NCBI GenBank assembly: GCA_035079385.1
Contig: JAVHKY010000023.1
Coordinates: 9,647,501 to 9,711,500 of the forward strand
DNA from: Aspidiotus rigidus
Taxonomy: Eukaryota; Arthropoda; Insecta; Hemiptera; Diaspididae
DNA length: 64,000 nt
Direction: 5' to 3'
Shown here: positions 47,601-58,347 of the stretch, in pieces
How the letters are laid out: the number at the start of each line of letters is the position of its first letter
How positions within the stretch are numbered: the first letter of the stretch is position 1
The notes under the pieces: generated by a model
Seen by the model: the letters and a program-made list of their open reading frames with translations, nothing else
Told to the model about the DNA's origin: nothing
Database searches by the model: none
Made by a program: the position numbers and the translations under genes

Positions 47601-49030
47601 AAATTCTTTTAAGTCCCCCTCCTATCATATATAGCTCGAGACTCGAAATTCTTATAAGTCCCCCCCCCCCTATTATATATAGCTCGAGACTTGAAATTCT
47701 TCTAAGTCCCTCTCCTATCATATATAGCTTGAGACTTGAAATTCTTCCAAGTCCCCCTCCTATCATATATAGCTCGAGACTTGAAATTCTTCCAAGTCCC
47801 CCTCCTATCATATATAGCTCGAGACTCGAAATTCTTCCAAGTTCCTTTCCTTTCATATATAGCTCGAGACTCGAAATTCTTATAAGTCCCCCCCCCCTAT
47901 TATATATAGCTCGAGACTTGAAATTCTTCCAAGTCCCCCTCCTATCATATGTAGCTCGAGTCTCAAAATTTTTCTAAGTTTTTGGTTGGACGGCGGACGG
48001 TAGCTCGAAAGTCAAAATTCTTCCAAGTCCCCCCCCCCCTATTATATATAGCTCGAGACTTGAATTCTTCCAAGTCCCCCTCCTTTCATATATAGCTCGA
48101 GACTTGAAATTCTTTTAAGTCCCCCTCCTATCATATATAGCTAGAGACTCGAAATTCTTCCAAGTCCCCCCCCCCTTATTATATACAGCTCGAGACTTGA
48201 AATTCTTCTAAGTCCCTCTCCTATCATATATAGCTTGAGACTTGAAATTCTTCCAAGTCCCCCTCCTATCATATATAGCTCGAGACTTGAAATTCTTTTA
48301 AGTCCCCCTCCTATCATATATAGCTCGAGACTCGAAATTCTTCCAAGTTCCTTTCCTTTCATATATAGCTCGAGACTCGAAATTCTTATAAGTCCCCCCC
48401 CCCCTATTATATATAGCTCGAGACTTGAAATTCTTCCAAGTCCCCCTCCTATCATATGTAGCTCGAGTCTCAAAATTTTTCTAAGTTTTTGGTTGGACGG
48501 CGGACGGTAGCTCGAAAGTCAAAATTCTTCCAAGTCCCCCCCCCCTATTATATATAGCTCGAGACTTGAATTCTTCCAAGTCCCCCTCCTTTCATATATA
48601 GCTCGAGACTTGAAATTCTTTTAAGTCCCCCTCCTATCATATATAGCTCGAGACTCGAAATTCTTCCAAGTTCCTTTCCTTTCATATATAGCTCGAGACT
48701 CGAAATTCTTCCAAGTCCCCCCCCCCTTATTATATACAGCTCGAGACTTGAAATTCTTTTAAGTCCCCCTCCTATCATATATAGCTCGAGACTCGAAATT
48801 CTTCCAAGTCCCCCCCCCCCTTATTATATACAGCTTGAGACTTGAAATTCTTCTAAGTCCCCCTCCTATCATATATAGCTTGAGACTTGAAATTCTTCCA
48901 AGTCCCCCTCCTATCATATATAGTTGGAGACTCGAAATTCTTCCAACTCCCGTAACCTAACCTAACCTGCGGACGCGGACGTTTTCTGAGGATGTAATCT
49001 CCTAACAAAATGGATAGTGGGTTCCCCGCT
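44692..49030 (+). mobile_element. Family A element, copy B, 4.3 kb, with giant minisatellite
   Basis: The left end (TTAGAAGCC, hairpin GCCATTGCA/TTCAATGGC, AGCGGG-GAA-CCCGC at 44721) and the ~120 bp after it match copy A almost base for base. The right end has CCTAACCTAACC, GGACGCGGACG and AGTGGG-TTC-CCCGCT (49016-49030), followed by an A run. It sits directly in the L2 poly-A tail. The interior is minisatellite. No protein is encoded. Compared with copy A (1.0 kb) the length difference is all array expansion. Confidence 0.7.
44820..48950 (+). repeat. 45-bp minisatellite array with higher-order structure
   Basis: The unit is TATATAGCTCGAGACTCG + AAATTCTTCCAAG + TCCCCCTCCTATCA (45 bp), giving by length about 90 units. 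Variants include poly-C runs of 7-12, CTTTCATATA for CTATCATATA, and a longer variant with TTTTTGGTTGGACGGCGGAC at about 45010, 45570, 45805, 46358, 46500, 46730, 47290, 47980 and 48485. The spacing of these variants (500-700 bp over the right half) shows higher-order duplication. Because 45 is a multiple of three, both strands show long open frames with 15-residue periods (SSRLEILPSPPPIIY; MIGGGLGRISSLELY). These are not genes. Confidence 0.92.
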
Positions 49031-49876
49031 AAAAAAAAAAGATCATATGATCAACCATAATAATGATATACGAGAAGTCATTAATTTGTTTTAACCCACT
49101 GCTCAATGGTTCGTCTCGTACACAAGAAATCTTATAGGTTTAAATCCGACTAAAAAATACCGAAAAATTGAGCTTCATTTAGAATTGCTGTGAACGTTTC
49201 CGCTTTCATGAATTTTCTTCAGGAGAAGGAGACTTACCTAGCTCTTATATCGTGTTTCTTTCTCGTGAAAGGACAATTCTGAAGCCTCAAAACAAAATTT
49301 TGTATTCTAATATATCCCGATGGTCTTAAATCTTTCAGCGTGCCTCTCTAATGTCATTCTTTTCATACTCTAGTACAGATATTTCTAATTAAAATGATAC
49401 AGAAGGAAGTAAGCGCTAAAGGAATAATAATAGTTTACATCCAGGATAAAGGTATCAATGTGTTATTGTATACCGGTACGTATAATTTCAATGGCTTTCA
49501 TTCAAACTAAATAAACGCGAGTCAATGAAACCATCTCTGATTTATTTTTCGAGGTTATGATCACATAAGTATGAATGCTCTCCAATATTTTGATAAGCTC
49601 TTGTCGACACTCAAGATCAAGACATAGCCTAAATATTTTTTACTACTACCAAAATTATGATTTTTATCGGCACTCATTTCTTTCAATTAGCTGCGGCTGT
49701 AGGTTTCGGCTCGTGGTTTAGAAGACATAAATTACGTACTCCTTTCCTCAGGAAGTTATTACTCGAGGGCCCATATTTAGACACTTGTTATACAGTCTAT
49801 AATTATTATGTATATTTTGTTATTTATTACGATACAAACGTGATTGTTTTTTCAATACACTGTGATAGTATACTGA
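49031..49876. other. Flank or 5' UTR region
   Basis: No repeat with a second copy is seen. If the exon at 49877 is real, the sequence before it would include its promoter and 5' UTR; no convincing core promoter can be singled out in this AT-rich DNA. Confidence 0.35.
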
Positions 49877-50019
49877 ATGGTTACTTTGACCAACAGGTTT
49901 TGCCTCAAGATACTAGGAAACTGCTCCGCGTGCTTACTAATTTGCCTAATCATTTATATTGTGACGATTAATGCCCAGCAGACAGATGAAGTCAGCAACG
50001 TTGAAGACTATCTAAAAAA
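49877..50019 (+). CDS. Candidate first coding exon with signal peptide
   Basis: The ATG at 49877 opens a frame with basic residues (NRFCLK), a hydrophobic core (ACLLICLIIYIVTI) and a typical cleavage context (INA|QQTDE), then VSNVEDYLKK up to a strong donor, AAAAA|GTACGTATCT, at 50020. The 143-nt exon ends in phase 2, the phase required by the acceptor of the receptor exon at 17255, so it could be the first exon of a downstream paralogue. No continuation exon is identified with confidence in the next kilobase. Evidence is signal-peptide shape plus splice donor only. Confidence 0.4.
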
Positions 50020-51124
50020 GTACGTATCTTATATTTACGTAGCGTATGGCTAATTTTCACATCTTCGACGGCTGAGTGGAAATTTTTTCGGACGTTAGAT
50101 AAATAAGCGCGTTTTAAACCAGCCAATTTTCGTCAATTTTTGTCTGTACAGAAGAAGAGGAAAATCCCGAACAGTGTCGTAGAAAAAAAAAATAATATAC
50201 TCGTTGACCAAAAAGTTTTAATTGAAGCAATTACGAATATGAACAGCTTGATTTCTTCCGGTAACGACAAAGCAAAATTTTACGCAGCACGACTGGTACC
50301 TACAAAGAAAATCTCACGCTGATTTTAATTGCAGAAAATCTTCTTTCGCGTGTGCATCAGAACAACCATACGATATTGTTTGATTAGTGATTCAGTTTCT
50401 CATCATCCATACTAATGCGAGCGTAGGCTATTATAACCAGTTCTTATAAAAATGGATTCGGAAGATTTTATCGAAGAAACATTTGAACGTAGCAAGGTGA
50501 CGAGGGAAGATGCTTATTTTCATAATACTTAGAGACTTGCCACATTACAATTTTTTTGCATTAATTACGTTTGTGCGTTCATGCTTTACCACGAGTACAA
50601 AAAATGTCTTCCTGAAGAAACTAATTCTGCACGATTCTAACTAGATCGTTAATAATCCAATAGGTTCATTGATTTGGCTTGTGAAAATCTCATGTGGCTC
50701 ATAAATTTCATTTTCGGTTTCTATACGGTATAGAATTCAAGTTTCGTTGGAGAAAAAGTCGAATTTAGGTGAGAGGTCACCTTGTCATATGCCTACATTT
50801 TTAATTTTTTTTTTTTGTATGTCATGAATAAAGTGTCACAATGCGAGAAACCTTGATTCAGGTAAACATAGTGTACTGATCTAGCGTGCGATAGAAGAGA
50901 ACTACTTAATTTGATGCAGAGGATCAAGGGGAATTTACTCACTAGCGCCATCATGAACAACATATAATTAACTTACTTTGTTTTTTCTCCAAGGATTTTT
51001 ATCAGAAGCATGATTGCGTGGAATGAGGGTTGTCACCGAAAAGTGTAGAGCAATACAGATTTTCCATGCAATAGATCTAGACTAAAGAAAGGAACGAGGT
51101 ATGTTTACTAGAGACTGAGTTTAT
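50020..51124. other. Possible intron / unassigned interval
   Basis: Possible acceptors (TTTTTGTCTGTACAG near 50150 and TTTTAATTGCAG near 50336) exist. The frame behind the first (IPNSVVEKKNNILVD...) is open for about 55 codons but its phase does not fit the donor at 50019 unless a further AG is used. Nothing is called. No repeats were recognised. Confidence 0.35.
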
Positions 51125-51335
51125 TCATCTTATGTTATCGAAAGAAGGATGAAAACACACCTCTACAGCATTAGAAGAATTCACCAAATTTATCATTTCA
51201 GCAGCAGAACCCTCCATACCTCGCACATCGGGAATTTACATACCAAAACAAGTTCCTTGGTGGTCAGAAGACATCTACCACGCTATCAAAACTCGAAAAA
51301 ATGCATACCGGACCTACAAAACAACCCACTCTTTA
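51125..51335 (+). pseudogene. Non-LTR element L3, endonuclease-RT linker part
   Basis: It reads EEFTKFIISAAEPSIPR and IYIPKQVPWWSEDIYHAIKT, then RKNAYRTYKTTHSL: the PWW...AIxxRxxAxxxY signature between endonuclease and RT in I/Jockey-like ORF2. The frame is broken at 51336 by the PLE-3 insertion and resumes in frame at 53658 (SDFIAYKKARARAR). The endonuclease domain is missing upstream, so L3 is 5'-truncated. Confidence 0.8.
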
Positions 51336-51534
51336 ATAGAATTGACACGGTCCGAAACGTTACGGCTCGACATAATGACAGAATACTCAAAGAGTAGAGT
51401 AAACTAGAAACTAATTACAAAGACCGCAGGTATAAAGGAGAAAATGCGAGATCTTTCGGTTAACAAACCATCATCGGGCAAAGTTAGAACGCCACTGACC
51501 CAGATACGACTCATAAAACAGAATACCAACGAGA

Positions 51535-53588
51535 TCAGGATTGAACGAGCGAGCCCTCGCGAGGTGACTCAAACTCGTAGACCAATTCAACTAAACCTTC
51601 GTCGGGAAAAAACCTGTTGAGTACGGTAACATCGTCACTGTTCAGATGACGCACTATTTCGATATTTTCCAACGCAACGCGCTTAAAGTGGAGAAGGGTA
51701 GCCGAACCTTCCTTGAAACTATGACCACTGGAGACAAGGTGGTCCGCAAAGGCCGAATCACCCAAATTACCTTTTTTTCAGGCCTTAAGGGCAGGCTCTA
51801 CCTCGTTACTAACACATGCAAAATACACTGTAAATACTTGAAACTATGCAACCTGCAGTACACCATGGGAAAATATCCTGGAATACTAATTACAACTTGA
51901 AATTAGCTCCAAATCTCTCGAAACTTTGAAATAAGATGATACATGACACTATCAAGACCGGAAATTAGTTAATAATCGCTAGTTTCAATTATTATTAGAT
52001 CAACAATCGAATGAAAAAAAGGATTATTTGCACGTTATCAGTTGAAAGGAGCGATACTTCTCACGAAAGAATAACGTTATTTGAAGAAGTATAGGTGTTA
52101 TAAACCAATTTGCGGTGTTTTTAGAACCTTCAACTTTTGATGTACCAAGTTTCATATAATTTGGTGCGCATTTCAAGTCGTAATTAGTATTCTCCGTAAC
52201 GTGTTTGTGTTCCCACGGTTCTGTGTGTTCTTGTGTTAGTAACGAGGTAGAGCACGCCCTTAAGGTGCTCCTCTACTCGAATTCCAAGCTGGCGACCCGT
52301 CTCGCCTATGTACACGCCGTTACAATCCTTGCACTCCAATTTGTACACCCCGCTCCTCTCCCCCCGCGGGATGGGGTCCTTTAGCCTAACAAACAAACCC
52401 TTCACAGTAGTGAGGTTATAAAAAGCAGGCCTGAAGCCAAAGGGGCGGAGGATACGAGTCAGCTTGGATGAAAACTCACCCGAAAACGGGAGCTTGATCC
52501 AACGTAATCTCTTATTATTATTATTACCACTCAGATCGCGGGGGAGGGAAGTGGTAGAATCAAGGCCCTTCCTCGTAAGTTTTTTACGGACCATACGGTC
52601 AATGTCCAAGTTGACCTCATTCACAGCGGCCAAGTGCTTAATGGTCGCCAGCTCCTTTTGGAAAGCTGGTTGACTTAGCGGAATGCTAGTCAGTCGATGA
52701 ATATAACAATTGAAGGCAGCTATCTTATGAGAAAATGGACAGAAGGACGATCCGTGGACACCTGTATCGGTCGAAGTATCCTTCCTGAATATCGCAAATT
52801 CAAGGTCCCCATCTCTATCAGAGATAGTGAGATCCAGAAAGTTTATGGAAGAACCTCCAATTTCTGTAGTGAATTTTATGGAGGGATACATTTTATTCAG
52901 ATACTGAAGAAACTCACCAAGGAGCTCTTGAGGACCGGTCCACGCACATAATATATCGTCCACATATCGGTGCCAGTAATGGATGTGACTCAGTAGCACT
53001 TGGCCAGAGGAAAACAAGTCAACCTCAAATCTGGACATAAATATCTCCGAAACGAGAGAGCCCAGAGGAGAGCCGATGGGGATGCCTACCTCCTCAGGGA
53101 ACTCGTAAAATTTCCCATTGAACTTACAGAAGTTAGGGGACCAGCACGCATTAAGGAGGCCAAAAAATTCCTGTATCTCGTTATGAGGAATGTTGAACTT
53201 CACAAGTAGGTCACCCATATACTGCATAGTATGGGCCTTTGGTATGTTGGGAAAGAGGCCGGCTACATCAAATGAGCAGAGGCTAGTACCCGGAGGCAAG
53301 GTAACATTTTTGAGCCTCTCGGCCAGAGAAACCGAATTTTTAACGGAGTAGGGGGACTCGTACTCGATTCGAGACTTGAACCAACGATCCAAGAACTTGG
53401 ACAGAAAATAGGCAGGGGAGGAGACGTAGGACACGACAGGCCGCATAGGAGTATTCATCTTGTGAACTTTTGGTAACCCATAGAGGTGGGGGGGAACAGG
53501 GTTAGGTACGAGCAGGGCTTTTTTGAGCGAAGAACTTTTTATGATGAACTCACTCCCGTTCACAACTTTCGTAACCTCTTTGACGTAG
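51535..53588 (-). pseudogene. PLE-3: RT + GIY-YIG ORF split by a MITE
   Basis: From the pseudo-LTR junction at 53588 the minus strand is open to the MITE at 52257 and resumes at 51790. It has KVHKMNTPMRPVVSYVSS, motif A FDVAGLFPNIP, motif B GIPIGSPLGSL, motif C YVDDILC, INFLDLTI, RPFGFRPAFYN and GVYKLECKDCNGVYIGETGR, all intact. The MITE sits 3' of the YIG motif; after it come LGDSAFADHLVSSGHSF and LVQS-stop. Without the MITE the frame appears undamaged, though the N-terminus before the RT fingers (KADKGN) is missing. This is probably the youngest PLE remnant here. Confidence 0.9.
51791..52257. mobile_element. 467-bp MITE with 8-bp duplication CCTTAAGG
   Basis: CCTTAAGG flanks both sides (51783-51790, 52258-52265). 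The TIRs of about 28 bp differ at two or three positions; their shared core is GCTCTACCTCGTTACTAACA. An 8-bp duplication with TIRs fits hAT (also P-like) elements; hAT is the more common source of such MITEs. No coding capacity. Confidence 0.88.
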
Positions 53589-53644
53589 TTGCGGTCTTTG
53601 TAATTAGTTTCTAGTTTACTCTACTCTTTGAGTATTCTGTCATT

Positions 53645-56025
53645 AACCCACTCTTTATCTGATTTCATAGCTTACAAAAAAGCCCGAGCTAGAGCTAGAG
53701 TTCTTGGATCTCATTTACAGAAAACTTGAACCACCCCGTGTCTATCTCTAACATGTGGAGAGATATCAAAAAGCTCACGGGGAACCTCCTTCCGTCAGGT
53801 CAACCAACTAAAACTAAACGACTCCCTCATCACTGAACCATCCAAAATAGCAGAACGCTTCGGTCTCCTCCAACAAAAACTACGACAGTACCTTCCTATC
53901 CCACAAATTACTTTCAGAAAAATCTCATATATCGTTCGACCCCTCTCCAGGACACCATTACCCACATAATCTCCCGATAACTGAAAAAGAACTCACAACA
54001 CCATCAACAGGAATCTCAGAAGCGCATCTCCCGGACAGGACAACATTCATGCAGCTATGCTGAAACACTTACACCCAAACGCCATTTCCTACCTACTTTC
54101 TCTATTCAATTCTATCTTTGCACACAATACATACCCTACACTTTGGAAAACTGTCATCATACTTCCATTTTTAAAACCATACTCCGACCCCCTTTTATCG
54201 GGCTCTTATCGCTCTATAGCCCTATCCAGCGTCCTCGGGAAACTTTTCCAAAAAATCCTAAATAAACGACTATCATGGTACTGCACCTAGAATCTAATAA
54301 TCTCCTTTCCACATTCCAATATGGTTTTAGAAAGGGAGGAAACACCATTCAACCCCTAATTGACCTCCAAACTCAGATCAACGAAGCTACACTGAACAAA
54401 TCAACCCTCTATTCACTATTTTTCGACCTCCAGGAAGCCTTCCCAAGAGTCTGGAGACACTACATCTCACAAAAACTTCACAAAATTGGCCTTCGCGGCG
54501 TCCTCCCAAATATTCTCCAAAGTTTTCTCAACAACCGAACACTGACAGTCCGAATTCAAAATTTAACCTCTACTCCTCCCATAGTCCAGAATGGTGTTCC
54601 GTAAGGAGAAGTATTTAGCGTACTCCTCTTCTTTGTCGTCATCAACGATATCACCAAATGTGTCATTAATTTCCCCTAACACAACGCCTGTTCGCCGATG
54701 ATTACAATATTTCTATCCAATCCTCTAATCCTACAAGAGCTCACAGACTACTTCAAGAAACACTAAACTCTATCACTTCCTGGACTTCCCTAAATGGCTT
54801 TCGATTTTCACATCTTAAAACTTACTTAGTCGTATTCAAATCCCGGAAATCCACACCCTCTTTACAACCATTATTTTTACAGAACTTCAAAATCACAGAA
54901 CGCCAGTCCCCTAAATTACTAGGTTTACATTTCGATTACAAACTCAACTGGTCCTCACACATCAAATTTTTAAAAACCTCGTGCATTCGAGCCCTAAACA
55001 TTATAAACTACCTCTCCCACCCTTCTAAAGGATGCAACAGGAAACTCCTTATTCAACTTTACAAGAGCCTCATCCGACCACATTTAGACTATGGTGCTCC
55101 CGTCTACAATCTAGCTTCCAAATCAATTCTCAAAAGTTTGGATCCTATCCAAACCCATTCTCTTAGAATGGCACTTGGTGCTTTCTGTACCAGCCCCAGA
55201 CTTAGGCCGAGCGCAGACGCTGCTGAACCACCTCTCCCGTATCGCAGACTCATCCTGACTTCTAATCTTTTGATCTCAATCTCTCAATTCCCAAACCTAC
55301 CGATATACGACACAATTTTCACTTCAAAAACTAACCGTCTCTCATCGCCGGTTAACAGATAAGTCCGTTTCCGTCTCGAACAATCTCTTAACAAACCCTT
55401 TTTAGTTCACCCCTTGCAACCTATATTTACACTCTCCCCTCCTTGGACTTACAACAAACCTACTCTTCGACTTGATATTACCCAAATCCCTAGTCAAAAC
55501 AAATCCACCTACGTCGCCCATATCAATCATATGATACAGGAATATCCTGACCACACAATCTGTTTTACGGACAGATCCAAATCTGGGAATAGAGCTGCCT
55601 ACGCTTATTCCGTCAATGGTCTCCTTGTCTCTCATCGAGTCCACAACATAGCGTCGGTTTATACTACTGAACTCATGGCCACCCTCGCATGTCTTTCTCA
55701 CCTCACTCAATTTCCACCGAATAGTAACTTTTTACTTCTCACTGACTCATTATCCTCACTCCATTCACTACTAGACCCTGACAACTCACACCCACTCATC
55801 CAAAGAATTCATCTACTACGATCTACATTTGACTCAATTAACTGCAACATTATATTCATATGGATACCGGGACACATTGACTTACACCAACACGATCTCG
55901 TCGACAAAGCCGCCAAAAAAGCCACCACCACCCTCAGAAAAATCACGGATAAATCTTCACTACCAGCTTCAGATTACAAAAATCACTTCCGCTCTCTCAT
56001 CATCGAACAATGGCATTCAACTTGA
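53645..56025 (+). pseudogene. Non-LTR element L3: RT and RNase H
   Basis: An I/Jockey-type ORF2 with several stops and frame changes. RT: SGSYRSIALSSVLGKLFQKI, FQYGFRKGGNT, motif A FFDLQEAFPRVW, motif B NGVP-stop-GEVFSVLLFF (TAA at 54602), motif C LFADDYN near 54689, then LDYGAPVYN and LRMALGAFCTSP. RNase H follows: CFTDRSK (catalytic Asp kept), YTTELMA, LTDSLSSLHS and IPGHIDLHQHDLVDKAAKKA, so the D-E-D triad and the H...D pair are visible. It is interrupted upstream by PLE-3. Confidence 0.88.
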
Positions 56026-56553
56026 AAAACTCAACCTCTCAATAAACTTCTTCGCATTAAAAAGTACCCTACACCTTGGTCAAGCTCCAATAGAAATTCA
56101 CGAAGAGAAGAAGTCATCTCACCAGACTAAGAATAGGTCACACTCGCATAACAATCAACCCTTACACATTATCGCCTCGATCCATCTTGCCCATACTGTA
56201 GAGAAGAAAATCTCGCAACTGATCACAATGTTCTCATGTTCTCATCTCCAATCCCTCCGTTCTTCACTCTAGGTCTCTTCCTCCATCTCAAAAGCTCTTA
56301 AAAATGATCGCGACACTGTCACACTGTCACTGCAATACTTACGTCTCACAGAATTCTACTCTCTCATCTAACTATTCTACCTCAACAAACCTTACAACTC
56401 AACACAACATACATTAATATAAAACTCTGTTAAAATAATTCTATACCTAAACCATTAAGCGATTAAATGATAAGTCTGTAAACAACCCGAGCTAATAGCC
56501 ATTTGAGCAGCTCGTAGCTCGTTAATTAAATAAATAATAAAAAAAAAAAAAAA
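56026..56553 (+). pseudogene. L3 C-terminus, 3' UTR and poly-A
   Basis: It continues through a degraded post-RNase H segment (SRREEVIS-type sequence, then RLRIGHTRITI-like and PYC cysteine remnants in shifted frames) to a 3' UTR ending CGAGCTAATAGCCATTTGAG, AGCTCGTTAATT and an A run to 56553. The same 3' end is found in L1 and L2, so the three are one family. Confidence 0.75.
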
Positions 56554-56804
56554 TTAAAATTGAGAAGATTGCTTACACGTACCATACTTGTGAGTGACGC
56601 TATCTTTGGGAAGATCTCGTCAGGTTAATCTATAATGTTACGCTGATATTTTCATTAGTCTGGTGAGAACGAAGCCGAGGTCAAATTTGAAAAAATTCAA
56701 AACTACCCATCTTGGTCTTCTCTAAAGCGTATCGACGTGATTACATTGGTTATTTATTACGTTAGAGGGAGGAGAGGAAATCGGAGAGTAATGAATAATT
56801 GGGA
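56554..56804. other. Short unassigned interval
   Basis: Nothing recognised between the L3 poly-A and the SINE-like unit. Confidence 0.4.
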
Positions 56805-57240
56805 TCAGGAGATCTATGGCTGAGTTGGTAGAGACCAGCAGTCAGTACAAGAGTAGAGTTTCCAAAATGAAAGGAAAAAGTCTACTAATGACTGAGGTTC
56901 ATTCATACCCAAAACTTCCATTGGGACTTGTACCCACCACTCTCGAGACTGGTCTTCCAAAGTAGGAAGTCCGACAACAGAAGAACGAAAGGAAGAAATG
57001 AAGTTGTTGACGGAATGTGCATAACTCTCATTACCTGCTCAGCCTGGCGTACCCCAAGCGAGTTAAATATAGATTCTCTAGGCTCATAAAAATTAGGTCA
57101 AGGTCATTGTAACCTCAGGCGAGGGCTTTCCTCACGCTCAGAGAACATACCCGGAACCCCATGTATCACGTTGTATAAACCAATATATAATAGTACCGTC
57201 CCCGCTTCAGATAGTTTGATCCTAAGGAGTAGTTAGCCTG
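56805..57240 (+). repeat. tRNA-headed SINE-like unit
   Basis: TGGCTGAGTTGG (56817-56828) is a perfect match to the RNA polymerase III A-box pattern TRGCNNARYNGG, and GGTTCATTCAT (56896-56906) resembles a B box with two mismatches, about 70 bp further, wider than in a normal tRNA. The body runs on without a clear end. No second copy is seen in the window, so SINE status is inferred from the head. Confidence 0.45.
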
Positions 57241-57299
57241 ATGGATCTCCGATAAGCTACGCGCGTCGATCGTTGATTTAACGTTGACAAATCCTCAAG

Positions 57300-57720
57300 A
57301 TTTTACATCTTTCAAAGTTTCGATCGAAATTGCGTCAATATATTGTTGAAATCGACTCTATTTTGACTCATTTACCCCGTTAATGAAGGTCGATGTTGAG
57401 TCATCTCCTCCAACTTTTTAATGACCTGAAATCAACTGCTCTGTTCAGTCAATTTCAAGTCAAATTAGAGTTGCCTGGCAATGTACACTGGTCAGCTTCA
57501 AATCAACCTCAAATTGACGTCAGTCTAAGTCGACTTGTCCAGATGTTTCTATCAACCTAGAATAACTTCTCTGCTGCGTCAATCAACAGTTGATTTTTAG
57601 TTTTCTGGGGATGTATGCTGGTCAACTTTAAATTAATCGGAGTCATAATCAATGTACAATCACTCCCTAATAGCATTCTGTCTATTTGGTGACTTTGCTT
57701 CTCGCAGACAGAATCTGTAG
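57300..57720 (-). repeat. TCGA-rich dispersed repeat, inverted copy
   Basis: CATTCTGTCTATTTGGTGAC ... TTCTCGCAGACAGAATCTG (57673-57717) is the reverse complement of the GCGAGTAGCGAAGT end seen at 15245 and 15547; it folds into a 9-bp hairpin ATTCTGTCT/AGACAGAAT. The left part is rich in GTCGA, AATCAAC and TTGAGTC words as in the other copies. Confidence 0.55.
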
Positions 57721-58347
57721 TCACCTAAATATAGAAACTAGAAAGATGTTTATCCGTTTGTCTATTTGTTTGCCCTCTTATATCTCGAGATCCATCCCAT
57801 CAATTGCTTTCAAACTTTCAGGATTTATTTGTGTAAACCTGATTCTGGAATAACTTATAGTCATACAGTAAATGAAAATTGTAGTCCTTATAAAAAAGAA
57901 GTTCTTATTAAAAATTGTGTCCTCGTTGTATGCATCATTTGACGCAAAGGGTGGTGAAGAGTGACGGAGAGCAGGATAGAGAATTATCTTCAGAAAACGC
58001 GATATCATTAGGGCACTATATTACAATAGGTAACAACGAGACAACTTCTTGGTCACAAGGTACAAACCTGTTCCCACTAGCATCGCGAGACAGCAAGACA
58101 TGACTCGCCGTTTTCGCGACGCTGCGTGGGACGTTCTTCTACATTACCGCCAAAAAGTCTACAAAATGGATGACGTCACTGGATTGTGACGTTACAGGCT
58201 TGGACTTTGGCGCTACATATGGTAGGAAAAATTTCGACCTCAAAGGTTTGTATTGATGTTATCAATGTGTGACGTCAAAGACATCGTCCATCAAGCTACA
58301 TATGATAGCAGGGAAACTTGAGAAAATTTCCAAGTCCCCTAACGGTC
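57721..58347. other. Gene-free interval with dispersed repeat units
   Basis: No gene. A TGACGTCA octamer is at about 58172 and another near 58270, with degenerate minisatellite-type sequence (AAATTTCGACCTC, ACTTGAGAAAATTTCC) at 58220-58340. Confidence 0.45.

Larger units (their letters stand above)
51336..53644 (-). mobile_element. PLE-3 insertion with 13-bp target duplication
   Basis: AACCCACTCTTTA lies on both sides (51323-51335 and 53645-53657). Near the ends is a 55-bp inverted repeat (about 51374-51428 and 53589-53643; AGAGTAGAGTAAACTAGAAA core), the same end architecture as PLE-2. The pseudo-LTR hairpin with CGAAAG is at 51446-51478. An extra 38 bp lies between the left duplication and the inverted repeat. 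The host is L3. Confidence 0.9.

Noticed and set aside
44820..48950. CRISPR-like regular repeat array
   Set aside because: Units are contiguous with no unique spacers, the host is eukaryotic and no cas gene is present.
48954..48968. Interstitial telomere
   Set aside because: Only two and a half units, and located identically within two copies of the same transposable element.
49657..49971. 104-codon plus-strand frame before the signal-peptide exon
   Set aside because: It overlaps the better signal-peptide frame out of phase, lacks motifs, and would be 5' UTR if that exon is real.
50448..50492. Short exon-like segment MDSEDFIEETFERSK followed by AAG|GTGACG
   Set aside because: Plausible start context and donor, but too short and unsupported by any domain or continuation exon.
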